From Argyresthia goedartella (Eukaryota; Arthropoda; Insecta; Lepidoptera; Argyresthiidae), in assembly GCA_949825045.1 (NCBI GenBank), contig OX463815.1, forward strand, positions 33,533,356 to 33,597,355: a stretch of DNA of 64,000 bases. The letters run 5' to 3'. Positions 21,131 to 31,478 of this stretch are shown in pieces. The notes beneath the pieces are model-generated. The model saw nothing but the letters and a program-made list of their open reading frames with translations, was not told where the DNA came from and made no database searches. The position numbers and the translations under genes are program-made. Each line of letters begins with the position of its first letter. The stretch's first letter is position 1.

Positions 21131-23322
21131 TGTACCGGCCCCAGGCTAAGGTCGGAGCCTCCGCTAACAGTAGCTATGATCGTCTATTCTATCTATCCCA
21201 AAATGAGAGGACCCGATTCGGCTGTAAGTTTTGTAAGTAAGAATGATAAGTCTGAATTTCTCGTTCGTCGAGAAATCCGTTAGGCGTACAATAGTCGAAC
21301 GAAGCTTGGTTCAGAACTTACAGTTTCTAGTTAGACAGAGAAAGCATATATGTCCGCGAGCCGGTAATTCGCATCAGTCAGCGGTGTTTTGCGCCAAAAC
21401 GATCGTTGTTATATTTTATGTGATGGCACCATCTGGTTTTTGTATATATGAGCGCTTTGGAACATCTTTTGTTTTAGTTTTAGTTTTAGTTTTAGTGATC
21501 GATCACAGTTATAGTATAGATATCCGTCGTAGTTTTACGACGTGAGTACTCATGTGCTCGCTAGTAGCGGCTTGTGGTGGTTCCAATTATATATTTGATT
21601 CACGGCAATAACGATCCGAAAAGACCGGTTTACACAATTGCGATTTGAGTTCCGAAATGGGTTCTGAACTAGCGGTTACCTCAAAAGGTCCGTAACGTTT
21701 TGAAACCTTCAACTCTGCGCAATTTGAGCTGGATGTTATCGAAACGCAAGCATTATTGTTTTTGGATATCTAACCCACACCATAGCGAAGTGCATAATTC
21801 GATAAATACCGAACTATGAATTCCACTAGCCGCAGCACGTCCTGGGCTGAGCCAAATCATATATACCGACTCAACTTACACATTAGATATCCAGCGAAAT
21901 TTACATTTAATTTAAAAATGCAACTTGAATCCAATCTGACCCAAGGCAATGCAAAACACCTACCCGGACCTAAACAATGAACTTTAGACTGTAAATTGAT
22001 CTCTTCGCGCGTCCCCGATAACACTCAAATGTCAAAATATCAACAGGATATGTTATCTGTGTTGACACCGGTTTAACTTTGTTCTGAATTTGTTATTTCC
22101 ATCCGCGGAACCTCATCGATCAAACAGTCTCCCTATGCCCTGACAACCTAGGTTTAGCCGCAACTAAACTCCTGTCTAGCCTAGTCTAAAAACCTAGTGT
22201 TATACCACGTCCATTATCGACACCACTCGAAAATGGTTGAGTTTGATTTGAATGTGCTTGAATGTTTAACGACTGTGTGTGTGGGAATTACAAAACTCGC
22301 TACTCGAAAGGAAATGAGGAGAGGATTAGCCCGCGAATATCCTAAGAGCCAATCCAGGAACCCTATGGTGAAGGATAAAGGAATTTAGGGTCGCTCCAAG
22401 CCCAGACTCAGACTCAGATAAATTGACTTAAAAGTTCTTTCCTAACGACCCAAGGATAGTTTTGGAATTAGGGGTAGGTTGATATAAAGGTTAGGAACCG
22501 AGGTAAATCTCGGCGCTTCAGACACTCACGAAAACCCACTGAAACTTCGCAATCACCAATTCGTATAGTTCTGACGCGTAACACGGCAGCCAAAACTGTT
22601 TAGAACTCGTGAGGCGACTGTCACAGTAGCTAGACGCTGAGACTGAATGCTCTCCCCTCCCAGACCCTCGTATTTATATGCCCCACATGCGTCCTTTGCA
22701 AATACGCTCTGCCCAAGCGAAGCTTCTTATCACTAACTACACAGGGTCCAATTTCAACCATGCCATGCAGATCCGCCGTTCTACAATTTGTGTGTACGCA
22801 TATTCACTATGATCAACCGTAGGTTATCACTCAAATCAATTGGTACTGCCGATACACAGAATCTGTTGATCGCTGACCAATAAAAGCTTGTTGCGATTAA
22901 TTAAGCACTACCCGACCACTAGCTGCGCGTAGCAAAAGACCACTAGAATGATATTCAATCCAGAGGTGTCAGACCCTCCATATCATACCTCAATCGCAAT
23001 TGTATATTTGCAATCAACATAATAGCTTTCTCCGTTCCATAATAACCTTTCATTATTTAGTTATTCATAATTTTATTCAACGCGCAGCCAAATCGGCTCT
23101 CATCTCTACACATCTCGCAGGAATGCGACAAAAAAACTTGACCTGAACTGAAATTCCACGAATGAACCCACGCGTCTTTTTTGCGAACTTTGCCAGTAAG
23201 CTACACAAAACCCCCAAACGTTATCTGAACCGATTCTCGTATTCAAAACAGCGCGGCGTTGGGCTAGCCCTCTATCACGCAGAATGAAGTATCTAATGTA
23301 CCGACTCTCGTGTACCATTACA
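21131..23322 (-). repeat. 3' LTR (2,192 bp) of the Ty3 element
   Basis: Matches 28445-30647 almost base for base. The differences I can see are scattered substitutions and an 11-bp stretch missing here near 21550. It starts TG and ends CA and contains a TTTTAG repeat near 21470-21498. The ORFs inside are short and unconvincing. LTRs of this length are long for insect Ty3 elements. Confidence 0.9.
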
Positions 23323-23332
23323 GCCCCCTCCC
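23323..23332 (-). promoter_or_regulatory. Polypurine tract of the Ty3 element
   Basis: Read on the minus strand, GGGAGGGGGC lies immediately before the 3' LTR. This is the expected position and composition of the plus-strand DNA primer site. Confidence 0.75.
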
Positions 23333-23719
23333 AGACCTTGAGACACTGTTTATCTCAGTTAACATGGCGCAAGGATCTCATTACCACTATGCTACCCATG
23401 CTTTGTACATATCTACTCTATATGTACGAACATCTCAAATCATGTACACAGACCGATGAATCTGTCAATTATGTATATAATATTTACACAACTCGATTGA
23501 GTTCTCTCCTGTCTTATCTTATTTATCTATCTAACTATACAACCTCGCTTACCCGCAATTTATCCTAATTCGTATTACTATATATATATATACAAATTGT
23601 TTTTTTTTGTTTTTTTTTTTTTTGTTTTTGTTTCCAAACCATGCAAGATCCTTAAATCTACAAAGTAGTTACTCAAATTTACAGCTTACAGCTTAATTAT
23701 ATAACCTTTATACACTATC

Positions 23720-25534
23720 TTATTTATCTACGCCCTTATTCGTCCTCACATAATACCTGGCTATATTTATAGTATTGAAGTTACCCAATATCTCATTTGA
23801 ACCCGGATCTACTAACGTATAACAGATAGGATATACCACTGCCGAAATAACATAAGGCCCTTTATACAACAACGAAAATTTCCGCATGATTTTATGTTCT
23901 TTATTTGAACGCACAAAGGCCTTAAGTTTCACATAATCACCTATACGATAGACTTCTAACTTACGCCGTTTGTCCGCCTGTCGCTTACGTCGTTCACTAG
24001 AACTTTTAGAGTTTTCTATCGCTACATTCCGCACCTGTTCCGAATCTCGCACACTATGGCCTAATAACCATTCATCGCCTAATTCCTTGTCAATAGTTAA
24101 CGGTTCCCGCCTACCAAACGCTAACTCATTAGGCGCAAAGCCTGTGCTTGTGTGTTCGATATTATTATAGCAATTCTGAATGTCCGGTAACACGTCTACC
24201 CAACTACGATTACTTCCGCCGCAATAAGTTCTAATCAGTCTACCTAGCTCGCGATTCACTCTTTCTACGCTATTAGAATTTGGACAATACACCGACGTAT
24301 GAGTGACCCGAATCCCCAGCTGTTTGAGTCCAAATTCCCAAACTTTCGATATGAACTGTGGTCCTGAGTCCGTAATTATAGTTTCGATAGGTACTTCCCT
24401 ATGAAATCTCTTTGTACAAGCGAGCACGCTCCTACCTGTCGCTTTTCGCATTGGATATAATTTTATTACTTTACTGTACACGTCTTGAATCACATATATA
24501 TATTGATATCCGAATTTACCTACGGGCAATGGCCCATAAAGGTCCGAGAAAACTTTCTCACCCAACCTTTCCGCCAACACCGGTGTACAAGGACCAACGG
24601 TATTGTTAGTACTTGGTTTGACCTTTTGACATATGTCACAACTTCTTATCACCGCGCTTATCACCCTACTCATATGAAGAAAGTAATATCTGTCCTTCAT
24701 CAGTGCTAATATTTTATATCTGCCGTAGTGACCTATTTCTTCATGTATGTGTAAAATTAGTTCCTCCTGTAGTGATTTCGGAATTACTAGCAACTGTACG
24801 TTCCGCTTCGGCACGTGAAAATATAACGTATCACCTACTAGCTTATAATTTTCAAAACCTCTCGTTCCCGTATCTACTACATTACGTCTGATACAACCGC
24901 TAATTCGATTTAACCGCTCATCTTCGCTTTGTAATCTCGCAATGTCCCGTAAACTCGAAATAACACTTGCGGTATTCGATGCCTGAAACCAGAATATCCC
25001 CGGCTGAACATTTATACTGTCATTCATACCTCCAGGTCCCGCTATCTGCCTGCTTAGCGTGTCGGCAATTTGATTATCAGTCCCTCGCACAAATTCTATG
25101 TCGTAATCGAATTGCTCTAAAAACATAATCCACCTCGTTACGCGTGCCCCTAATAAGATCCACGACTTAATGAACGTCAAACTTTTATGATCAGTTCTAA
25201 TAATAACCTTTTCTCCCCGCAAATATATCTCAAATCGCTTTAAAGTGTATATAACTGCATACATTTCCTGTTCACTGATCGACCATCTAGTCTGGGCACC
25301 CTTGAATGCCTGCGAACAGAACCCTATAATTAGTTCCTGGCCCGATTCATCTAATTGATAAACATAGCCCCCAATTCCTATAGCGCTGGCGTCACATTGA
25401 ACATAATATGTTTTTCCCGCCAATGGCTGACTCAAAATTATACTTTCTAAGAATTGATTTTTTATCTCGTCAAAAGCACTTTGCATCTGCGCACTCCAGA
25501 CGAACTTGACTCCAGACCGTAATAAATTGTACAA
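23720..25534 (-). CDS. pol: Ty3 Pol, RNase H and integrase part
   Basis: A 604-residue open frame. The RNase H catalytic residues fit D48 (QCDASAIG), E88 or E90 (SEQEMYA) and D115 (RTDHKSL). The integrase has an H264-H269-C299-C302 zinc motif and a catalytic triad D331 (DLYGP), D389 (ITDSGPQF) and E424 (NSVERVNRE), with 34 residues between the last two, the classic spacing. The C-terminal portion is basic, with a GPYVI-type fold. The frame is offset from the protease-RT frame; the first 20 or so residues overlap it. In an intact element both would be one Pol polyprotein, cleaved by the protease to insert cDNA. The break looks like a one-base length change in an A-run. Confidence 0.9.
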   Translation of the reverse strand: MYNLLRSGVKFVWSAQMQSAFDEIKNQFLESIILSQPLAGKTYYVQCDASAIGIGGYVYQLDESGQELIIGFCSQAFKGAQTRWSISEQEMYAVIYTLKRFEIYLRGEKVIIRTDHKSLTFIKSWILLGARVTRWIMFLEQFDYDIEFVRGTDNQIADTLSRQIAGPGGMNDSINVQPGIFWFQASNTASVISSLRDIARLQSEDERLNRISGCIRRNVVDTGTRGFENYKLVGDTLYFHVPKRNVQLLVIPKSLQEELILHIHEEIGHYGRYKILALMKDRYYFLHMSRVISAVIRSCDICQKVKPSTNNTVGPCTPVLAERLGEKVFSDLYGPLPVGKFGYQYIYVIQDVYSKVIKLYPMRKATGRSVLACTKRFHREVPIETIITDSGPQFISKVWEFGLKQLGIRVTHTSVYCPNSNSVERVNRELGRLIRTYCGGSNRSWVDVLPDIQNCYNNIEHTSTGFAPNELAFGRREPLTIDKELGDEWLLGHSVRDSEQVRNVAIENSKSSSERRKRQADKRRKLEVYRIGDYVKLKAFVRSNKEHKIMRKFSLLYKGPYVISAVVYPICYTLVDPGSNEILGNFNTINIARYYVRTNKGVDK

Positions 25535-27092
25535 GGGCCGTTTTAACGTTCCAAAATTTTTTTATAAACCTCCTAAAGTAATTTATGAACCCCAAAACCG
25601 CCCTCAATTGCCTGACAGTTCTGGGTGACGGATATAATTTAAGTGTTTCAATTTTGTCCGGGTCCATCTGCAAACCTTGTGTAGACAAAATATGCCCCAA
25701 TAACTTGACCTTTTTTTGTGCGAACTCGCATTTTTTTAGTTTGCATGTGAAGCCCGCGTCTTTCAATTTACTCAGAACCGTGTCCACTTGAGACAAATGC
25801 TGTTCGAAGTCACCCTCAGTTAAAATTGCCAAATCGTCAACAAAATTTAAACAATATGACCTAACCTCTGGCCCTAGAATTAAGTCCATCGCCCTCGAAA
25901 ATGAACCCACACTGGTTTTCAACCCCTGAGGTAAAACGTTGTAAACATAACTTCTGCCTTGATATACAAAACCCGTGTATCGTTTAGATTCGTCTGATAA
26001 TGGTATAGAAAAATACGCATCTTTGATATCAATAACTCCTATGTAATTTATCCGGCGCCCGGATTGTAATATCTCACTCATTAAAGGTGTGGTTTCAACC
26101 TCCCCGACCATTCCAGTGTTTAATTGTCGTGCATCTAGAAGAATACGGACCTCTCCTGATTTCTTTAATGTACAAGTCAATGGACTGCTGAAATCCGTAG
26201 ATTGCCTGCTAATAATACCTATCAATTCCATCTCTTCCAAACGTTTTGTTACTTTATCGCGATATGCGAACGGTATGGGATAGCTTCGTTTTACGAAAGG
26301 CGTTTCATCTCTCATTTTTATCTCATGTATATATTTATTTGTCCGTCCTATCCTATCGCTAAACAACTCTGCATGTTTATTTAACACCGGCAATAACCTT
26401 GTTTTGTGTTCAACAGGTATTGATGAATTATTCACATATTCCTCTATCATATTTCTACTGGTATCTTGGTTCTGTACTTCCATTGTACAACAGCAAAAAT
26501 CCTGATTAGGGCCAGTACCTAATGGTATTTCACACATCCGCCCGGCGCTTCGTATAATTAGCCTCTTATTACCCTCACACGTTAAACTGGCTCGCGTCTG
26601 TTGTATAAAATCAAACCCCAAAATTAAATCTTTAGGCACCCTTGTTAATACTAGCATTGGAGTATCGATAACGCATTCACCTATTGTTAATGGTAACGTT
26701 ACTAATTTATCAACCTTTTCCTTACTGACTCCAAACGCACCTGTGATTCTCAAACTTGGAATCGGTATTTCCGTCGGTTTTCCCAATTGACTGCACACTT
26801 CTTCGTACACTCTCCGACTTATTACACTGATTTCGCTCCCCGAATCAATCAAACTCCTTACAACAATATTCCCAATACGCACATCTATCTCAGGTAATGT
26901 CAAAGTACTACATAACTCGCGCCCACACTCAGTCGAATCGTCGTCTCTGAATATCGTATGTAAACGTCTGTCATTTCGATCTCTATAATTCGATCTAGAT
27001 TTTTCATCTAAACACACGGCATATCCGTGCGCTTTATGCGCTAATAATTGAATAAATTCATTCACACCCACGTTCGAATCCAAATTACACAA
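25470..27092 (-). CDS. pol: Ty3 Pol, protease and reverse transcriptase part
   Basis: The annotated frame begins at TTG 27092, but it stays open upstream to the gag stop, consistent with entry by frameshifting at 27185-27191 rather than a separate start. The aspartic protease motif LIDSGSEIS is at residues 81-89. RT motifs include ILLDARQLN, LPQGLKTSVGSF and the catalytic box NFVDDLAIL at about 416-424 (FVDD in place of the commoner YxDD). The thumb and connection follow (LGHILSTQG, LGFINYFRRF). After FINYFRR the frame is lost in a run of seven A at 25557-25563 and the RNase H-integrase continues in the next frame. All catalytic residues up to that point are present. Confidence 0.9.
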   Translation of the reverse strand: MCNLDSNVGVNEFIQLLAHKAHGYAVCLDEKSRSNYRDRNDRRLHTIFRDDDSTECGRELCSTLTLPEIDVRIGNIVVRSLIDSGSEISVISRRVYEEVCSQLGKPTEIPIPSLRITGAFGVSKEKVDKLVTLPLTIGECVIDTPMLVLTRVPKDLILGFDFIQQTRASLTCEGNKRLIIRSAGRMCEIPLGTGPNQDFCCCTMEVQNQDTSRNMIEEYVNNSSIPVEHKTRLLPVLNKHAELFSDRIGRTNKYIHEIKMRDETPFVKRSYPIPFAYRDKVTKRLEEMELIGIISRQSTDFSSPLTCTLKKSGEVRILLDARQLNTGMVGEVETTPLMSEILQSGRRINYIGVIDIKDAYFSIPLSDESKRYTGFVYQGRSYVYNVLPQGLKTSVGSFSRAMDLILGPEVRSYCLNFVDDLAILTEGDFEQHLSQVDTVLSKLKDAGFTCKLKKCEFAQKKVKLLGHILSTQGLQMDPDKIETLKLYPSPRTVRQLRAVLGFINYFRRFIKKFWNVKTALVQFITVWSQVRLECADAKCF

Positions 27093-27181
27093 ATCATACA
27101 GTCTATGTTTTCTTTCAATTTGATCGGCTGTCCACCCGAACCGTAATAAATATCTGAGCGCGAACGACCCGCGCGAGTCCG

Positions 27182-28237
27182 CTAGTTTTTTGAATTCTGA
27201 CTTATCGCATTATTCCTGTCACTTGAACTTTGCCCTGCCTCTGTATCTCCTGAACTATCATTGCCCCTCTGAAACCCTATTGCCTTGAAGCTAGGCCTAG
27301 GCTGCCTGCCTCTACCGCGAAAATAACCGCGACCACGCGTCCCAAATTCGTTTCGCGCCTTCGTTACCGTGTTATAATTATTCCTACGACTCATCGTGTT
27401 ATAACGTAACGTATTTACCCGCATAGCTCGATATTGCCCACGCATGTAGCTATCCCGCCTCACGTTATTCGTATTCATAGGTTCCGAACCATGTATCGCA
27501 CTTAATCCTCCATCGACATTCCGTTCTAAATGCCGAAGGAATTCGACCGCATCCCGTATGGTCATAGTCTCCTTTCTAGCAAAAAACGCTACTTGAATAT
27601 CACGCGGCAACTGTCTGAAAATCGTGTTGATTTTCTCCGTATCAGTAAACGGTATCGTAAGCTCATATATGCTATTCAATTGAGAGGCAAAGAATTCTTC
27701 CATACTTTGACCTTTCTTAGAATCAAACTTCGCAGTTAGGAATCTTTGCTTAATTAATTCCTGTTCATTATCACCCCAGAATACCTCTCTGAAATCTTTT
27801 TCAAAATCCGAATAGGTTCGCCATGAGTCTCTGTATATGCTCATTCGAACTTTTGCAATTCCTACCAAACTATCCGTTGCCCATATCAAAGCCCTAGAAC
27901 TATCTCCCGAGACCTTAATATAAGCCTTTAAATCTCTTAAGAAAATCATCGGATTTTCCGAATTCCGCCCATCGAATGTCGGCAACTTCTGTGTCATTTT
28001 CACAATGCATGATTGACGTTTTTCTACCGATTGTTCAAACGTCTCTAGTTCCTGTCTGTCAGTCTGTCTGTCCGAAGTCCTACTAGCATTGCTCGTGCTG
28101 GAACCCCTTTCCAAACTGTCTAATCTTTTCACTATTTCAGATAACAATTGCGTCACCTGCCCTGACGCCATTTCACTTGTGTGTGAAAGTGAATTTTGTG
28201 CTACCCGACTACCGTTTTTCCTAGGCCGGCCGGCCAT
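27182..28237 (-). CDS. gag: Ty3 Gag
   Basis: 351 residues from an ATG about 207 bp inside the 5' LTR. After a basic, serine-rich N-terminus, the central capsid-like region (about 80-240) has the LPTFDGRNSENPMIFLRDL motif typical of retrotransposon gag and conserved helices to VEFLRHLERN. The C-terminus has RGRGYFRGRGRQPRP instead of CCHC zinc knuckles, so RNA binding probably uses Arg/Gly repeats. It forms the particle shell and binds genomic RNA. It ends at TAG directly behind the slippery heptamer. Confidence 0.85.
   Translation of the reverse strand: MAGRPRKNGSRVAQNSLSHTSEMASGQVTQLLSEIVKRLDSLERGSSTSNASRTSDRQTDRQELETFEQSVEKRQSCIVKMTQKLPTFDGRNSENPMIFLRDLKAYIKVSGDSSRALIWATDSLVGIAKVRMSIYRDSWRTYSDFEKDFREVFWGDNEQELIKQRFLTAKFDSKKGQSMEEFFASQLNSIYELTIPFTDTEKINTIFRQLPRDIQVAFFARKETMTIRDAVEFLRHLERNVDGGLSAIHGSEPMNTNNVRRDSYMRGQYRAMRVNTLRYNTMSRRNNYNTVTKARNEFGTRGRGYFRGRGRQPRPSFKAIGFQRGNDSSGDTEAGQSSSDRNNAISQNSKN
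27185..27191 (-). promoter_or_regulatory. Putative -1 ribosomal frameshift heptamer at the gag stop
   Basis: The minus strand reads A AAA AAC in gag phase, immediately followed by TAG (27184-27182). This is a textbook X XXY YYZ slippery sequence. Shifting back one base avoids the TAG and leads straight into the open pol frame (93 bases before the TTG at 27092). A downstream structure was not folded. Confidence 0.75.
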
Positions 28238-28420
28238 TATTCCTATTAAACCGCCGTAGCTCGTACAAAGAATTGTGAAAACAATGCCCCTTTTTTGCTT
28301 ATTTCTTATTTACAAACTAAACTGTTTAAAATCGTTTCTACGTTGTGTTATTTTTAAAAGTAACGCGTTAGACCTTTTAGAATATCTAGGAATATCTAGG
28401 TATCAGACTATCTAGGATAT

Positions 28421-28438
28421 CCTTCCGTCTCGGCACCA
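28421..28438 (-). promoter_or_regulatory. Primer-binding site of the Ty3 element
   Basis: Six nucleotides inside the 5' LTR the minus strand reads TGGTGCCGAGACGGAAGG. The first nine bases match the complement of a tRNA-Phe 3' end (TGGTGCCGA) as I recall it. The rest fits poorly, so the tRNA identity is tentative. Confidence 0.5.
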
Positions 28439-28444
28439 AAAATC

Positions 28445-30647
28445 TGTAGCGGCCCCAGGTTAAGGTCGGAGCCTCTGCTAACAGTAGCTATGATCGTCTA
28501 TTCTATCTATCCCAAAATGAGAGGACCCGATTCGGCTGTAAGTTTTGTAAGTAAGAATGATAAGTCTGAATTTCTCGTTCGTCGAGAAATCCGTTAGGCG
28601 TACAATAGTCGAACGAAGCTTGGTTCAGAACTTACAGTTTCTAGTTAGACAGAGAAAGCATATATGTCCGCGAGCCGGTAATTCGCATCAGTCAGCGGTG
28701 TTTTGCGCCAAAACGATCGTTGTTATATTTTATGTGATGGCACCATCTGGTTTTTGTATATATGAGCGCTTTGGAACATCTTTTGTTTTAGTTTTAGTTT
28801 TAGTTTTAGTGATCGATCACAGTTATAGTATAGATATCCGTCGTAGTTTTACGACGTGAGTACTCAATTATATTTCATGTGCTCGCTAGTAGCGGCTTGT
28901 GGTGGTTCCAATTATATATTTGATTCACGGCAATAACGACCCGAAAAGACCGGTTTACACAATTGCGATTTGAGTTCCGAAATGGGTTCTGAACTAGCGG
29001 TTACCTCAAAAGGTCCGTAACGTTTTGAAACCTTCAACTCTGCGCAATTTGAGCTGGATGTTATCGAAACGCAAGCATTATTGTTTTAGGATATCTAACC
29101 CACACCATAGCGAAGTGCATAATTCGATAAATACCGAACTATGAATTCCACTAGCCGCAGCACGTCCTGGGCTGAGCCAAATCATATATACCGACTCAAC
29201 TTACACATTAGATATCCAGCGAAATTTACATTTAATTTAAAAATGCAACTTGAATCCAATCTGACCCAAGGCAATGCAAAACACCTACCCGGACCTAAAC
29301 AATGAACTTTAGACTGTAAATTGATCTCTTCGCGCGTCCCCGATAACACTCAAATGTCAAAATATCAACAGGATATGTTATCTGTGTTGACACCGGTTTA
29401 ACTTTGTTCTGAATTTGTTATTTCCATCCGCGGAACCTCATCGATCAAACAGTCTCCCTATGCCCTGACAACCTAGGTTTAGCCGCAACTAAACTCCTGT
29501 CTAGCCTAGTCTAAAAACCTAGTGTTATACCACGTCCATTATCGACACCACTCGAAAATGGTTGAGTTTGATTTGAATGTGCTTGAATGTTTAACGACTG
29601 TGTGTGTGGGAATTACAAAACTCGCTACTCGAAAGGAAATGAGGAGAGGATTAGCCCGCGAATATCCTAAGAGCCAATCCAGGAACCCTATGGTGAAGGA
29701 TAAAGGAATTTAGGGTCGCTCCAAGCCCAGACTCAGACTCAGATAAATTGACTTAAAAGTTCTTTCCTAACGACCCAAGGATAGTTTTGGAATTAGGGGT
29801 AGGTTGATATAAAGGTTAGGAACCGAGGTAAATCTCGGCGCTTCAGACACTCACGAAAACCCACTGAAACTTCGCAATCACCAATTCGTATAGTTCTGAC
29901 GCGTAACACGGCAGCCAAAACTGTTTAGAACTCGTGAGGCGATTGTCACAGTAGCTAGACGCTGAGACTGAATGCTCTCCCCTCCCAGACCCTCGTATTT
30001 ATATGCCCCACATGCGTCCTTTGCAAATACGCTCTGCCCAAGCGAAGCTTCTTATCACTAACTACACAGGGTCCAATTTCAACCATGCCATGCAGATCCG
30101 CCGTTCTACAAATTGTGTGTACGCATATTCACTATGATCAACCGTAGGTTATCACTCAAATCAATTGGTACTGCCGATACACAGAATCTGTTGATCGCTG
30201 ACCAATAAAAGCTTGTTGCGATTAATTAAGCATTACCCGACCACTAGCTGCGCGTAGCAAAAGACCACTAGAATGATATTCAATCCAGAGGTGTCAGACC
30301 CTCCATATCATACCTCAATCGCAATTGTATATTTGCAATCAACATAATAGCTTTCTCCGTTCCATAATAACCTTTCATTATTTAGTTATTCATAATTTTA
30401 TTCAACGCGCAGCCAAATCGGCTCTCATCTCTACACATCTCGCAGGAATGCGACAAAAAAACTTGACCTGAACTGAAATTCCACGAATGAACCCACGCGT
30501 CTTTTTTGCGAACTTTGCCAGTAAGCTACACAAAACCCCCAAACGTTATCTGAACCGATTCTCGTATTCAAAACAGCGCGGCGTTGGGCTAGCCCTCTAT
30601 CACGCAGAATGAAGTATCTAATGTACCGACTCTCGTGTACCATTACA
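28445..30647 (-). repeat. 5' LTR (2,203 bp) of the Ty3 element
   Basis: Partner of 21131-23322. It begins TGTAGCGGCC on the plus strand and ends TTACA before ATAC. It holds the 11 bp (ATTATATTTCA) absent from the other LTR. Transcription of the element should start here and run leftward; I could not place a TATA box with confidence. Confidence 0.9.
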
Positions 30648-30651
30648 ATAC

Positions 30652-31478
30652 GATTAATCACAAAGGGCATATTGATAAAATTTGTATGAAATTAGCTAGC
30701 AGCAATTATGCTCTTTTTAAACTTAAACCATTATTAGATAAAAAATCACTTCTATCTGTTTATTATGCGTATATACATTCAATTATTAGATATTCTATTA
30801 CTGTATGGGGTAATGCTACAGAAATTAACAGAGTCCTAAAATGTCAAAAACGATCAATCAGAACAATCAATGGTTTAAAAAAACGCAGCCACGCAAGAGA
30901 GCACTTTAAAAAAGATAAAATTATGACAGTTATTTCTCTTTACATTTACAATAGTTTGTTAGAGGTTCACGAAGATAGGGAAATTCCGGAAAAGCAAGAT
31001 ACTGCTTTACCCTATACTTTCCGTGATAATAAAAAACGAACAATAAAAAATAATGAAACCCGTATAGTACCAAAAACAAGATTAGCTAAAGTACAGAAAC
31101 AAGGTCGTTACTTTAAAATCCTGATGTATAATAAATTACCAAAAAGTCTGACCACTCTAAAATTTTACTTGTTCAAACAAAACTAAAAATATTTTTTGAA
31201 AATAATCCATTTTATACTGTCAAAGAATATATGTCAATGGAACTTGTAGAATCTTTGTTCTTGGAAAAATTATAAATAAAATAACTATCATTTCACTGTA
31301 AAAAGTTAAATGCAGTAATTTAAATGTCAAATATTTAAGTAATGTAAAATTTGAAATATTTAAGTTAGAATAGGAATTTCAAATATTTAAGTAGTATGTA
31401 AGTGTAAAATGTAAATGACTTGCCTGTAAATTATTTTACTTCGAGGCCAATAAATATTTCTATTCTATTCTATTCTAT
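30652..31478 (+). pseudogene. LINE RT C-terminus and 3' tail, unit B
   Basis: Continuation of 20265-21130 after the Ty3 insertion. The frame to 31186 holds the thumb and the VWGNATEINRVLKCQKRSIR block. The AATAAA and the TTCTA repeat tail end at 31478 against the Pao remnant. Confidence 0.75.

Larger units (their letters stand above)
21131..30647 (-). mobile_element. Ty3-type LTR retrotransposon with 2.2-kb LTRs
   Basis: The element begins TGTACCGG and ends TTACA, with the 4-bp duplication ATAC on each side (21127-21130 and 30648-30651). The undisturbed target reads AATACGATT in units A and C. The coding order on the minus strand is LTR, gag (28237-27182), protease-RT-RNase H-integrase (27185-23720), LTR. 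RNase H precedes integrase, the Ty3 order. Pol carries one frame break near 25557-25563. There is no envelope gene: the 397 bp between the end of pol and the 3' LTR hold only AT-rich sequence and a T-run. Confidence 0.9.

Noticed and set aside
21243..22388. ORFs inside the Ty3 LTRs (100 and 63 residues, present in both LTRs)
   Set aside because: Duplicated with the LTR, no domain, and on the strand opposite to the element's genes.
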